A stretch of 64,000 nucleotides of DNA, taken from Flavobacterium aquidurense. GTDB taxonomy: Bacteria > Bacteroidota > Bacteroidia > Flavobacteriales > Flavobacteriaceae. Positions 1-7,128 of this stretch are shown here, one piece after another. Position numbers and translations under genes: made by a program. Each line of letters opens with the position of its first letter. Positions within the stretch are counted from its first letter, which is position 1. Under the pieces are notes generated by a model. The model searched no databases. It was given only the letters and a program-made list of their open reading frames with translations, and was not told the origin of the DNA. The stretch covers positions 558,001 to 622,000 of the forward strand of contig NZ_JRLF01000015.1 in NCBI RefSeq assembly GCF_001404985.1. Reading direction: 5' to 3'.

Positions 1-1
1 A

Positions 2-274
2 ACGGATACACCGCAGAAATTGAAATCATTTGCAATAGCGAATAAGCTCAATCACGATCCATGGATTCTATTGCGTTCTACAGAAGAAAACACCAGAGAA
101 TTTGCAGCAATTTTGGCTGTTAATTACAAACAAATATCTCCTATGGAATTCTCTCATTCTAATATTATAAGTGTCTTTAATCCTGATGGAGAATTAATAT
201 ACCAGCAGGAAGGTCTGGCAGTAAATAATGAAAAAACAGTTGAAACAATAAATCAGGAAGCTAAAAAATTTTAA
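2..274 (+). CDS. SCO1/SenC-family copper chaperone, C-terminal part (5' end outside window)
   Basis: About 90 codons are open from the first base of the window to a TAA at 272-274, so the start lies upstream. SCO proteins are thioredoxin-fold copper chaperones that metallate the CuA site of cytochrome oxidases (or act as thiol reductases) at the outer face of the inner membrane. The visible part holds the family's conserved histidine in the EFSHSN segment, followed by a strand-turn NPDGELIYQQEG typical of the SCO C-terminus. The CxxxC metal motif would lie in the missing N-terminal part and cannot be checked. A TTG at 20 could be mistaken for a start, but the in-frame residues before it (TDTPQK) fit the family. 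Its neighbour is a convergent membrane protein with heme-copper-like features. Confidence 0.75.
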   Translation, partial: TDTPQKLKSFAIANKLNHDPWILLRSTEENTREFAAILAVNYKQISPMEFSHSNIISVFNPDGELIYQQEGLAVNNEKTVETINQEAKKF

Positions 275-292
275 ACAGGATAATTAGTTCAG

Positions 293-333
293 AAACAAGA
301 GAAGATTTTAATAAATTGACTCTTGTTTTTTAT
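293..333 (+). terminator. Intrinsic terminator after the SCO gene
   Basis: AAACAAGAG (293-301) pairs with CTCTTGTTT (320-328) and is followed by a T run. The right arm and T run lie inside the last codons of the convergent minus-strand gene (stop at 308-310), so the two genes overlap through the terminator. Confidence 0.6.
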
Positions 334-1546
334 TTAAAATTGAAATTATAATCAATATTATACTCACAACAATCAAAATTCCGGCAATAAATACTCCTTC
401 AAAATATCCGAAAAGCTTTCCTTTGCCTGAATAAAAAAATATACCCTGAAGAAAAAGTAAAAGTTCATTCATAATATATCCCAGAGCAAAAGTTTTAATT
501 CCGTAACCCAGAATTTTAGATTTATTATCCAGAATTTTATTTTCGATTAATACTCCAAATAAAATTCCTGTAATGATGCCAAGCGCAGTTAAGTGAATAA
601 ACCCAATTACTAGATTTCTGATTTGATGAGAAACTTCAGCAAGATCAGGCATTACGTTTAATAATTGAATAACTATTTTAAAGACTAAGGAAAACAAAAC
701 TAAACCATAAATTCCTTTTATTCTTATATTTAAGTCAGTTTTAGAATACAACACATAAGGTTTCAATATTTTATAGAAATACATAAAAGCAGTAATTTGT
801 AAAAAAACGCCAAAAATATTAATCCATTTTAGCATTTCGTTTTTAACATACCAACTTATTGGAAGCGCAACCGTTAAAAATGTTGATAGTATTAATAAAA
901 CAAAGAATTTATTAAAACTCTCTTTGTCCGGATTTACTTTAGCTTGTTTTAAGAACAGAGCAAAAACAGCAAATAAGAACCATCCGTTAAACTGAAAATG
1001 CAAAAAGAATTGAATTGCAATTTGATAAAATGCATTTTGTTTTCCCAGCATATTTATTGCCGGTCCTAAACACCAGACTCCTAAAGTTGAAAAAACGAGA
1101 AATAAAATTGCAGCTGATAAAAGTTTTTTTTCAGGTGTTTTCTCCCTGAAACTATCTTTCCATACCAATTTGCAAAAAACATAACTCAATAAAATATGTA
1201 CTGTTGAAAATACAATCGAAAAAAAAGCATATCCCTGAACAGGAAATGAAATCATCATTCCAACAACAGTGAATTCAGTTATCCAGAATAATTGATTATA
1301 AATAGGTTTACAGCTTTTATCCTTTGGGATAAATAAATGAACGATTAAAGCATAAATTGTCATGTAAACCCATCCTAACATTGCCACATGTGAATGTGCA
1401 TGAAGCAAAAAACTATACTTTATATTGCTAAAATGAAATAGTGTTACAAATCGCATTAACAACCCCATAATTGCAGCTATTAAAAAATTAAAAAAACAGC
1501 ATAATATCCAACTTGTAATTGTGTTTATTTTAAATATATCTCTCAT
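308..1546 (-). CDS. Multi-pass membrane protein with histidine-rich helices (heme-copper-oxidase/NnrS-like, function unproven)
   Basis: 412 residues from the ATG at 1546, with about twelve hydrophobic segments. The ATG was preferred to a TTG at 1576 because the TTG lies inside the terminator hairpin of the upstream gene. Histidines are concentrated in membrane helices: HAHSHVAMLGW near residue 55, a second in FSTVHILLSY, then QFFLHFQFNGWF near residue 190, and GFIHLTALG near the end. This recalls subunit I of heme-copper oxidases/NO reductases and the NnrS family, but I do not see the HxH pair of the last heme-binding helix, so a catalytic oxidase cannot be claimed. It lies downstream of ric, azurin and an Rrf2 regulator and next to a SCO gene, which suggests a role in NO or copper/heme handling. 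That role is inferred from context. Confidence 0.6.
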   Translation of the reverse strand: MRDIFKINTITSWILCCFFNFLIAAIMGLLMRFVTLFHFSNIKYSFLLHAHSHVAMLGWVYMTIYALIVHLFIPKDKSCKPIYNQLFWITEFTVVGMMISFPVQGYAFFSIVFSTVHILLSYVFCKLVWKDSFREKTPEKKLLSAAILFLVFSTLGVWCLGPAINMLGKQNAFYQIAIQFFLHFQFNGWFLFAVFALFLKQAKVNPDKESFNKFFVLLILSTFLTVALPISWYVKNEMLKWINIFGVFLQITAFMYFYKILKPYVLYSKTDLNIRIKGIYGLVLFSLVFKIVIQLLNVMPDLAEVSHQIRNLVIGFIHLTALGIITGILFGVLIENKILDNKSKILGYGIKTFALGYIMNELLLFLQGIFFYSGKGKLFGYFEGVFIAGILIVVSIILIIISILNKKQESIY

Positions 1547-1561
1547 TTGTTTTAAGTAAAA

Positions 1562-1606
1562 ATGCACTAACCACAATCAATTTTTATCATGATTTAGTTA
1601 GTGCAT
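1562..1606 (-). terminator. Intrinsic terminator after ric
   Basis: ATGCACTAAC (1562-1571) is perfectly complementary to GTTAGTGCAT (1597-1606). On the minus strand the hairpin is followed by TTTTTA. It lies between the ric stop and the membrane-protein start, so the two may be only partly co-transcribed. Confidence 0.55.
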
Positions 1607-1628
1607 CTATTCTAAGTTATTATTGTTT

Positions 1629-2351
1629 TTAAGCAAATTCTTCTTCCAGAACAACCGCTTTATTAAACAGAATATTATTTTCAAGATGAATGTGTTTATG
1701 CAAATCTTCTTCAAATTCTTTTAGCATGGCAAATGTTACCTTATAAGTAGTACATCCATCACTTGGCGGTGTATAGTTATTGGTTATGCTGGCAATTTCC
1801 CTAAAACGTTCTCCTTCATTATCGTGTTCCTGCATCATCATAGCAATTGGGTTAGATACATTACCAAAAGAAGGCTGAGTCAGGACTCCATTTTCTTCTT
1901 TAGTTTTTACCATTCTTTTGATGAAAGGAAACAAAATTAATTCCTCTTTTTTCATGTGTTGCGCCAATTCTCCTGCACCTTCAGTAAAAAGCTCATTTAT
2001 TCTAAACAATTCAGGATGAGCTTCTCCATGTACTTTGCAAAGCTTGTCTAAAAACTGTTTCAGGATTACTGATTTATCTTCAACATAACGATGATGTGTT
2101 TTTTCGATATAATCGACCAGTAAATCTAATGGCCATGAATTAAAATCTGTTCCGTTATTGTTTTCAGATTCTAAAACATCGATTAGGTTTTGCACCAAAA
2201 CATCTGAATCAATATTTTGTTTTTCGCATACTTCGGTAAGACTTCTGTTTCCTTTGCAGCAAAAATCAATTTGATATTTTGTAAATACTGCAGCAGTTCT
2301 AAAATCTTTTGCTACAAACGAGCCAATTGTTTTATCTTTTAAATTTTCCAT
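1629..2351 (-). CDS. ric: Iron-sulfur cluster repair di-iron protein (Ric/YtfE/ScdA)
   Basis: 240 residues, the usual family length. The N-terminal DUF542 part (about 1-60) has the hallmark Cys-Cys pair in QIDFCCKGNRSL. The rest is a hemerythrin-like four-helix bundle with the di-iron ligands visible as HHRYVED, HGEAHPEL, HMKKEELILFPF, EHDNEGER and HKHIHLENN. Ric proteins act in the cytoplasm to restore Fe-S clusters damaged by nitric oxide or oxidants. The gene is downstream of an Rrf2 regulator and azurin, and a 26-bp perfect inverted repeat lies 37 bp upstream of its start, so NO- or Fe-S-responsive control is plausible. Confidence 0.92.
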   Translation of the reverse strand: MENLKDKTIGSFVAKDFRTAAVFTKYQIDFCCKGNRSLTEVCEKQNIDSDVLVQNLIDVLESENNNGTDFNSWPLDLLVDYIEKTHHRYVEDKSVILKQFLDKLCKVHGEAHPELFRINELFTEGAGELAQHMKKEELILFPFIKRMVKTKEENGVLTQPSFGNVSNPIAMMMQEHDNEGERFREIASITNNYTPPSDGCTTYKVTFAMLKEFEEDLHKHIHLENNILFNKAVVLEEEFA

Positions 2352-2387
2352 TTTATTAAATTTATCATTACTATATTATCTATTTTA

Positions 2388-2413
2388 AATAAAAGATAAT
2401 TTTATCTTTTATT
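2388..2413. promoter_or_regulatory. 26-bp perfect inverted repeat upstream of ric (candidate operator)
   Basis: Arms AATAAAAGATAA (2388-2399) and TTATCTTTTATT (2402-2413) are exact complements around a central TT. The site lies 37-62 bp upstream of the ric start and after the azurin stop. Length and symmetry suit a dimeric regulator, and the linked Rrf2 protein is the obvious candidate. The loop is too short for it to be a terminator. Confidence 0.45.
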
Positions 2414-2461
2414 GATTTATTAAAAAACCCTAACCTTCAAACAGTATTAGGGTTGATTTAT

Positions 2462-2974
2462 TTATTCAACAATTAAGACACCTTTCATCATGGCTACGTG
2501 CCCGGGAAAAGTACATAAAAAATTATATGTCCCTTTTTTATCAATTGTAAATTCAATGGTATCCTCTTCTCCGCCTCCCAGTAATTTAGTATGTGCTATA
2601 ATCGAAGCTTTTTCAGAAGCCGGAATATAATCTGTTTCTTTGGCAGTAATAGCTTTTGCAGCAAAAGCAGCTTCATCAGTGCCTTCTTGCAAAATAACCA
2701 GATTATGCCCCATTGCTTCCTTTGGTATCTTACCAACATGTTTTAGGGTTAAGGTAATAGGTTGTCCGGCAGTAGCTCTTAATTCTGCTTTATTAAACTG
2801 CATCTGATCATTTCCTTCAATAACCAAATCATTACTAACGGCTTCTGCTTGTGATTCAGAATCTTCTGTCTGATTAATTTCTGATGACTCAGTTGCTGTC
2901 TCTTTTTTTCCACATGAAGTTATTGCTAACATTCCTAATAGTACAATAGCCGAAATTTTAACTTTTTTGTTCAT
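2462..2974 (-). CDS. Azurin, lipoprotein form
   Basis: 170 residues. A lipoprotein signal peptide ends at LAITSCGKK (lipobox cysteine near residue 21), followed by a Ser/Glu-rich linker (about 25-48) and a cupredoxin domain to the C-terminus. The type-1 copper ligands are recognisable: His in MGHNLVI, then Cys, His and Met in FLCTFPGHVAMMKG. Azurins are small periplasmic blue-copper electron carriers. This one would be tethered to a membrane. It lies 24 bp downstream of the Rrf2 gene and is probably co-transcribed with it. Association with ric and a SCO chaperone suggests electron supply to a copper- or heme-dependent reductase or oxidase. Confidence 0.93.
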   Translation of the reverse strand: MNKKVKISAIVLLGMLAITSCGKKETATESSEINQTEDSESQAEAVSNDLVIEGNDQMQFNKAELRATAGQPITLTLKHVGKIPKEAMGHNLVILQEGTDEAAFAAKAITAKETDYIPASEKASIIAHTKLLGGGEEDTIEFTIDKKGTYNFLCTFPGHVAMMKGVLIVE

Positions 2975-2998
2975 TTCTACGTATTTAAATTATAATAT

Positions 2999-3448
2999 TT
3001 ATTCGCTTTTATTCAATATTTTCAAATGAAAATCTCCTGATTTTACGCTTAAAGCCAGTTCTTCGAGCGAGGTATTGGTTAACATCGCCACGAGTAATTC
3101 CCGTATTTTTTTAAATTCATTGTGCACAGGACAAGGATGCACTTCAGAGCATTCTTTTAATCCTATTCCGCAGCCTTTATAAATAGTATCTCCATCGATG
3201 GCATCAACGATATTAATTAATTTTATAGACTTTAAGGATTCTGTAGAAATTTCGAATCCACCTCCTACTCCTTTTGCCGAACCTATAATATTGCTTTTAG
3301 TTAAAATCTGCATTATTTTGGCCGTAAAGGGTTCTGGAGAATCAATTTCTTTTGCTACATCTTTTATTCCTACCCTAATTCCTTTAGACGAATTAGCGGC
3401 AATAAATATGGAGGCCCGAATACCATATTCGCAAGCTTTTGAAAACAT
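2999..3448 (-). CDS. Rrf2-family transcriptional regulator with a three-cysteine motif
   Basis: 149 residues. The N-terminal winged helix (MFSKACEYGIRASI, recognition helix about 28-55, wing around KGVGGGFE) matches the IscR/NsrR/Rrf2 family. Cys93, Cys100 and Cys106 (spacing CX6CX5C) lie where IscR and NsrR bind their Fe-S cluster. The spacing is slightly wider between the first two than in IscR, so the cluster type is uncertain. As first gene of the azurin operon with ric downstream it is most likely an NO- or redox-sensing repressor. A good promoter is visible upstream. NsrR-like function is inferred from context. Confidence 0.88.
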   Translation of the reverse strand: MFSKACEYGIRASIFIAANSSKGIRVGIKDVAKEIDSPEPFTAKIMQILTKSNIIGSAKGVGGGFEISTESLKSIKLINIVDAIDGDTIYKGCGIGLKECSEVHPCPVHNEFKKIRELLVAMLTNTSLEELALSVKSGDFHLKILNKSE

Positions 3449-3469
3449 AATAATGGATTAAATTCTTTA

Positions 3470-3501
3470 CAAATGTATACAAACACATATTAAAAGACAA
3501 A
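3470..3501 (-). promoter_or_regulatory. Bacteroidota-type promoter of the Rrf2-azurin operon
   Basis: On the minus strand a -33 TTTG (plus strand CAAA at 3498-3501) is followed after 20 nt by TACATTTG (CAAATGTA at 3470-3477), matching the TTTG/TAnnTTTG consensus. The transcript would begin about 15 bp upstream of the Rrf2 start codon. Confidence 0.6.
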
Positions 3502-3532
3502 TTTATCCTTAATTAATTTTTATGGATAAATT
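3500..3532. promoter_or_regulatory. Inverted repeat upstream of the Rrf2 promoter
   Basis: AATTTATCC (3500-3508) and GGATAAATT (3524-3532) are exact 9-bp complements 15 nt apart, just upstream of the -33 element. This could be an operator for the Rrf2 gene or for the divergent NYN gene. No protein can be assigned from sequence. Confidence 0.3.
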
Positions 3533-3612
3533 CCTTATTTATAACGAGAATAATTTAAATCTTAAAAAACATGAAATTATATATCAAGTGAATTTAAAAC
3601 CAATTTTAGTTT

Positions 3613-3620
3613 TACCTTTG
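3613..3620 (+). promoter_or_regulatory. -7 element TACCTTTG of the NYN gene
   Basis: Matches TAnnTTTG and lies 30 bp upstream of the ATG at 3650. No clear -33 box is seen. Confidence 0.45.
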
Positions 3621-3649
3621 GTAGAATATAATTTTGTAAAACCTAAAAA

Positions 3650-4432
3650 ATGCCTTTAAGCAACTCTAAAGATCTAAAACTTGCTGTTCTTATTGATGCC
3701 GATAATGTACCTTACAGTAATGTAAAAGGTATGATGGAAGAGATAACAAAATTTGGAACGCCAACCACTAAACGTATTTATGCTGATTGGACAAAACCAA
3801 ATTCTAATGGATGGAAAGCCGTTTTATTAGAACATGCCATAACTCCAATTCAGCAATATAGCTACACAGTGGGTAAAAACTCATCAGATTCTGCCTTGAT
3901 TATTGATGCTATGGATTTACTCTATTCAGGAAAACTTGACGGATTTTGTATCGTATCAAGCGATAGTGACTTTACTCGTCTGGCTATCCGACTAAGGGAA
4001 TCCGGCATGAAAGTAATTGGTATTGGAGAAAAGAAAACACCCAATTCTTTTATCGTTGCTTGCGACAGATTCATTTATATTGAGGTTTTAGATGGAGCAA
4101 TCCAAAAGAAAAAGCCAAAAACAACTGCAGCAACCGATGCTAAAAAACCTGTTGAAAAACCTGCTGAAAAAGCATTGCATAAAATAGACAAACAAACCAT
4201 TGATTTGATAGAAGCCACAATTGAAGACATTGAAGACGATGACGGATGGGCATTTTTAGGAGACGTAGGAAACCTGATTGTGAAGAAAAAACCTGAATTT
4301 GACCCAAGAAATTATGGCTTTTCCAAGCTTACACCAATGTTAAAATCCCTAACTGATATTCTTGAAATTGACGAAAGAGAATCAGATAAAAAAGGTATAA
4401 AACATGTGTATGTTCGCCTTCGATTCAATTAA
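3650..4432 (+). CDS. NYN-domain (LabA/DUF88-type) protein with C-terminal LOTUS/OST-HTH domain
   Basis: 260 residues. Residues about 9-150 form a NYN domain of the PIN-like nuclease superfamily, with acidic residues VLIDADNVP, NSSDSALIIDAMD and VSSDSDFTRLA at the expected metal-binding places. A Lys/Pro/Ala linker (about 152-180) leads to an OST-HTH/LOTUS fold (about 183-258, DDGWAFLGDVGN...YGFSKLTPML). In eukaryotes LOTUS domains bind RNA, including G-rich or G4 RNA. Bacterial NYN-LOTUS proteins are widespread but little studied. The predicted role is a cytoplasmic RNA-binding ribonuclease or RNA regulator. The next gene follows after 34 bp on the same strand. Confidence 0.85.
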   Translation: MPLSNSKDLKLAVLIDADNVPYSNVKGMMEEITKFGTPTTKRIYADWTKPNSNGWKAVLLEHAITPIQQYSYTVGKNSSDSALIIDAMDLLYSGKLDGFCIVSSDSDFTRLAIRLRESGMKVIGIGEKKTPNSFIVACDRFIYIEVLDGAIQKKKPKTTAATDAKKPVEKPAEKALHKIDKQTIDLIEATIEDIEDDDGWAFLGDVGNLIVKKKPEFDPRNYGFSKLTPMLKSLTDILEIDERESDKKGIKHVYVRLRFN

Positions 4433-4466
4433 CTATCAAAGTATTACATTTTAATTTTTTACGAAC

Positions 4467-5978
4467 ATGAGAAAAAAATTCTTCATATACGGATTCTTAT
4501 TGCTTCTAATCGTTGTTACAATTTACTTTTATACTAAGCGTGGTTTTTTACTCGTTATTATTATTCCCATATTATTAGTTGTCGGGTTCTATAATATCCT
4601 TCAAAAAAAGCATGCCATTTTAAGAAACTTTCCTGTTTTGGGTTATTTCAGATATTTATTTGAAATGATTGCGCCTGAAATTCAACAATATTTTATCGAA
4701 AGATCTACGGACGGAAGACCTTTTTCAAGAAATCAACGCTCATTAGTTTACCAAAGGGCAAAAAACATAGATTCAAGCACCCCTTTCGGAACACAGCAAA
4801 ACCTAAATCATGATAGTTACGAAGGAATAAAACATTCTATTTTTCCCGCAACAGTAAACGAAGAATTACCTCGTGTATTGGTAGGAGGAAAAGATTGCAA
4901 ACAGCCTTATTTAGCTTCTTTATTCAATGTCTCAGCAATGAGTTTTGGTTCGTTAAGCGAAAATGCCGTCCGCGCTATAAATATTGGTGCTAAAAAAGGA
5001 AACTTCTATCAAAATACGGGAGAAGGCGGATTAACCGAATTTCATCTTGCAGGTGGCGGTGACATTACCTGGCAAATTGGTACAGGCTATTTTGGATGCC
5101 GTGATGCTGAAGGAAATTTCAGCCCTGAAAAATTCTCAGAAAAAGCGAATCTTCCAAATGTCAAAATGATCGAAATTAAACTTTCACAAGGAGCAAAACC
5201 AGGTCATGGAGGTGTACTTCCGGCTGCTAAAAATACGGAACAAATTGCAAAAATAAGAGGTGTTGAACCACATACAATGATTCTTTCTCCCCCGGGACAC
5301 CGTGCTTTTTCAGACATTAAAGGACTTATTCATTTTATTGCGCAACTGCGTCAGTTATCAAATGGAAAACCTATTGGGTTTAAATTATGTATTGGTAATA
5401 CTGCTGAATTTGAAGCCATTTGTCATGAAATGATCTCTGAAGATATTTATCCGGATTTTATAACTATCGATGGTGCCGAAGGGGGAACCGGAGCAGCACC
5501 TTTAGAATTTGCTGATGGTGTTGGAATGCCTTTTGAACCTGCTTTGATTTTTGTAAACAAAACTTTAATAGGTTTGAATATTCGTGATAAAATACGCATT
5601 ATTGGCAGCGGTAAAATTATATCCGGTTACTCGATTTTACATGCTATCGCACTGGGTGCAGATATGTGTAACAGCGCTCGTGGTTTTATGTTTTCATTAG
5701 GTTGTATTCAGGCATTACGCTGTCATAACAACGAATGTCCAACCGGAGTTGCAACTCAAAACAAAATGCTCATGAAAGGTTTGGTTGTTACTGACAAATC
5801 AGATCGTGTTTATCATTTTCATAAAAATACTTTACACTCTGCAAATGAACTTTTAGCTGCAGCAGGTAAAAAAAGCTTTGCTGATGTAGACAGTAATATC
5901 TTTATGCGTGGGGACGAATTTGGTAATTTATCCGACTCCTATTTTCCTGATATTTTAACAAATGTAACTAAACGATAA
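4467..5978 (+). CDS. Membrane-anchored FMN-binding glutamate-synthase-like protein
   Basis: 503 residues. Two hydrophobic segments (about 4-22 and 27-44) precede a domain like the FMN/Fe-S half of glutamate synthase: MSFGSLSENAV, GEGGLTEFHLAGGGD, GAKPGHGGVLP, DGAEGGTGAAP and a cysteine cluster RCHNNECPTGVA near residue 420. The glutamine amidotransferase domain of true GltB is absent, so it cannot make glutamate from glutamine unaided. Such stand-alone proteins are annotated as FMN-binding glutamate synthase family and their substrate is unknown. A strong bidirectional terminator follows the stop directly. Confidence 0.88.
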   Translation: MRKKFFIYGFLLLLIVVTIYFYTKRGFLLVIIIPILLVVGFYNILQKKHAILRNFPVLGYFRYLFEMIAPEIQQYFIERSTDGRPFSRNQRSLVYQRAKNIDSSTPFGTQQNLNHDSYEGIKHSIFPATVNEELPRVLVGGKDCKQPYLASLFNVSAMSFGSLSENAVRAINIGAKKGNFYQNTGEGGLTEFHLAGGGDITWQIGTGYFGCRDAEGNFSPEKFSEKANLPNVKMIEIKLSQGAKPGHGGVLPAAKNTEQIAKIRGVEPHTMILSPPGHRAFSDIKGLIHFIAQLRQLSNGKPIGFKLCIGNTAEFEAICHEMISEDIYPDFITIDGAEGGTGAAPLEFADGVGMPFEPALIFVNKTLIGLNIRDKIRIIGSGKIISGYSILHAIALGADMCNSARGFMFSLGCIQALRCHNNECPTGVATQNKMLMKGLVVTDKSDRVYHFHKNTLHSANELLAAAGKKSFADVDSNIFMRGDEFGNLSDSYFPDILTNVTKR

Positions 5979-5980
5979 AA

Positions 5981-6014
5981 AAAAGCCTCTTTGTATAATT
6001 TCAAAGAGGCTTTT
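5981..6014. terminator. Bidirectional intrinsic terminator
   Basis: AAAAGCCTCTTTG (5981-5993) pairs perfectly with CAAAGAGGCTTTT (6002-6014), with A and T runs on both sides. It serves the convergent gltB-like gene and the lipoprotein at 6041-6475. Confidence 0.85.
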
Positions 6015-6040
6015 TTATTTTTCAAAATTTTATTTTTTAA

Positions 6041-6475
6041 TCAGAGTTTTGCAGTTACTTTTTCTTTGGCTCCACTTGCATTTTCTAAAACTGCCAATTC
6101 TTCTTTATCGACTATTTGCTGTGCAAGAATAGCATTATTATAGGCTAAAAAATATACATCAAACTTTACTCCTTCTTCAATTAACTCTTTTGAAATTTGA
6201 TCGTTCTTGATCATTTCTTTCAATAAATCAGGAAATGAATCTTTGTAGGTTTGTTTATTTGTATCATTCTCTTCAAGATTAGTTTCAATCCTGATTTCAA
6301 TTTTATTATCATTTAAAAATGCTTTAGCGGTTGTGCTCGTAATACCGGTACCTTTAATTGAGGAGGAATTATTATAAGAACTTACATGTTCCTGAATTTT
6401 TTGCTTGGTATTTTTACAGCTTACCAATAGCAGCACAACAACGACAGTAAATGCGATTTGGGTAATTTTTCTCAT
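6041..6475 (-). CDS. Small lipoprotein, paralogue of the next upstream gene
   Basis: 144 residues with a lipoprotein signal (lipobox LLLVSCKN, Cys near residue 20) and no recognised domain. It closely resembles the 134-residue protein at 6716-7120. Shared blocks are CKNTKQK at the mature N-terminus, a Ser/Asn-rich stretch, NDNKIE-R-ETNLE near the middle and KELVEEGV-FD-YFLA near the end. This indicates a local duplication. It is likely exported to the periplasm or outer membrane. A roughly 240-bp gap and a terminator separate it from its paralogue, so it probably has its own promoter. Function unknown. Confidence 0.8.
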   Translation of the reverse strand: MRKITQIAFTVVVVLLLVSCKNTKQKIQEHVSSYNNSSSIKGTGITSTTAKAFLNDNKIEIRIETNLEENDTNKQTYKDSFPDLLKEMIKNDQISKELIEEGVKFDVYFLAYNNAILAQQIVDKEELAVLENASGAKEKVTAKL

Positions 6476-6662
6476 AAAATTTTAGGTTTTAGGTTATTTT
6501 TTAACTCAAACATAATGAACTTTTCAAACAAAAACAACTTCAAGCCACAAAAATAAAAAACTGTAATTATTTGGTTACAAATTGATTATAAGAAAATGAA
6601 TATCAAAAATGCAAACAAAATGAGGTTCCAATTTATCAAATTCATTATCTGTAAAAATTAAA

Positions 6663-6692
6663 AAGCCACTTTAAAAACGATTAAAGCGGCTT
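6663..6692 (-). terminator. Intrinsic terminator after the second paralogous lipoprotein
   Basis: AAGCCACTTTAA (6663-6674) pairs with TTAAAGCGGCTT (6681-6692) with one mismatch. On the minus strand the stem is followed by a T-rich run. Confidence 0.6.
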
Positions 6693-6715
6693 GTAACAAG
6701 ATTTAATTTCAGATA

Positions 6716-7120
6716 TTATTTTAATATCTCAGCTATAGATTCTTTATTTATTATTTCTTTTACAAATACAGTATTATCATCAGCTAAAAAATAAGCATCA
6801 AACTGAACACCTTCTTCAACAAGTTCCTTAGGAATCTGATTTTTACTGATCATCTTTTTCAATAGTGCATGAAATGATGAATTTGCTTTTGTTTTATTAG
6901 ATTCATTTTGTTCTAAATTGGTTTCAAATCGCAGTTCTATTTTGTTATCATTTATATAACCTCTTGCAGTGGTAAGTGTAACATCATTTGCTTTAAAACT
7001 CGCTGCTGTGCTATTATAAGACGTAACATATTCCTGAAGTTTTTGTTTTGTGTTTTTACAGCTTACCATAAATACCAGTAAAACCACAGTAAATGAGATT
7101 TGAATAATTTTTCTGATCAT
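6716..7120 (-). CDS. Small lipoprotein, co-transcribed with GH88
   Basis: 134 residues with signal peptide and lipobox (FMVSCKN, Cys near 21), paralogous to the protein at 6041-6475. It begins only 8 bp after the GH88 stop, so the two very likely share a transcript. No catalytic motif is seen. Several charged repeats and a conserved NDNKIELRFETNLE block are the main landmarks. Function unknown; an accessory role in the envelope or in glycan handling is a guess from position. Confidence 0.78.
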   Translation of the reverse strand: MIRKIIQISFTVVLLVFMVSCKNTKQKLQEYVTSYNSTAASFKANDVTLTTARGYINDNKIELRFETNLEQNESNKTKANSSFHALLKKMISKNQIPKELVEEGVQFDAYFLADDNTVFVKEIINKESIAEILK

Positions 7121-7128
7121 AATTTTAA

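Noticed and set aside
308..1546. Bona fide cytochrome oxidase or NO reductase subunit
   Set aside because: Not all heme and copper histidines are visible, in particular no HxH pair in the late helix, so only a general resemblance is claimed.
4467..5978. Glutamate synthase large subunit (gltB)
   Set aside because: The glutaminase and C-terminal GltB domains are absent, two membrane helices are present, and no gltD lies nearby.
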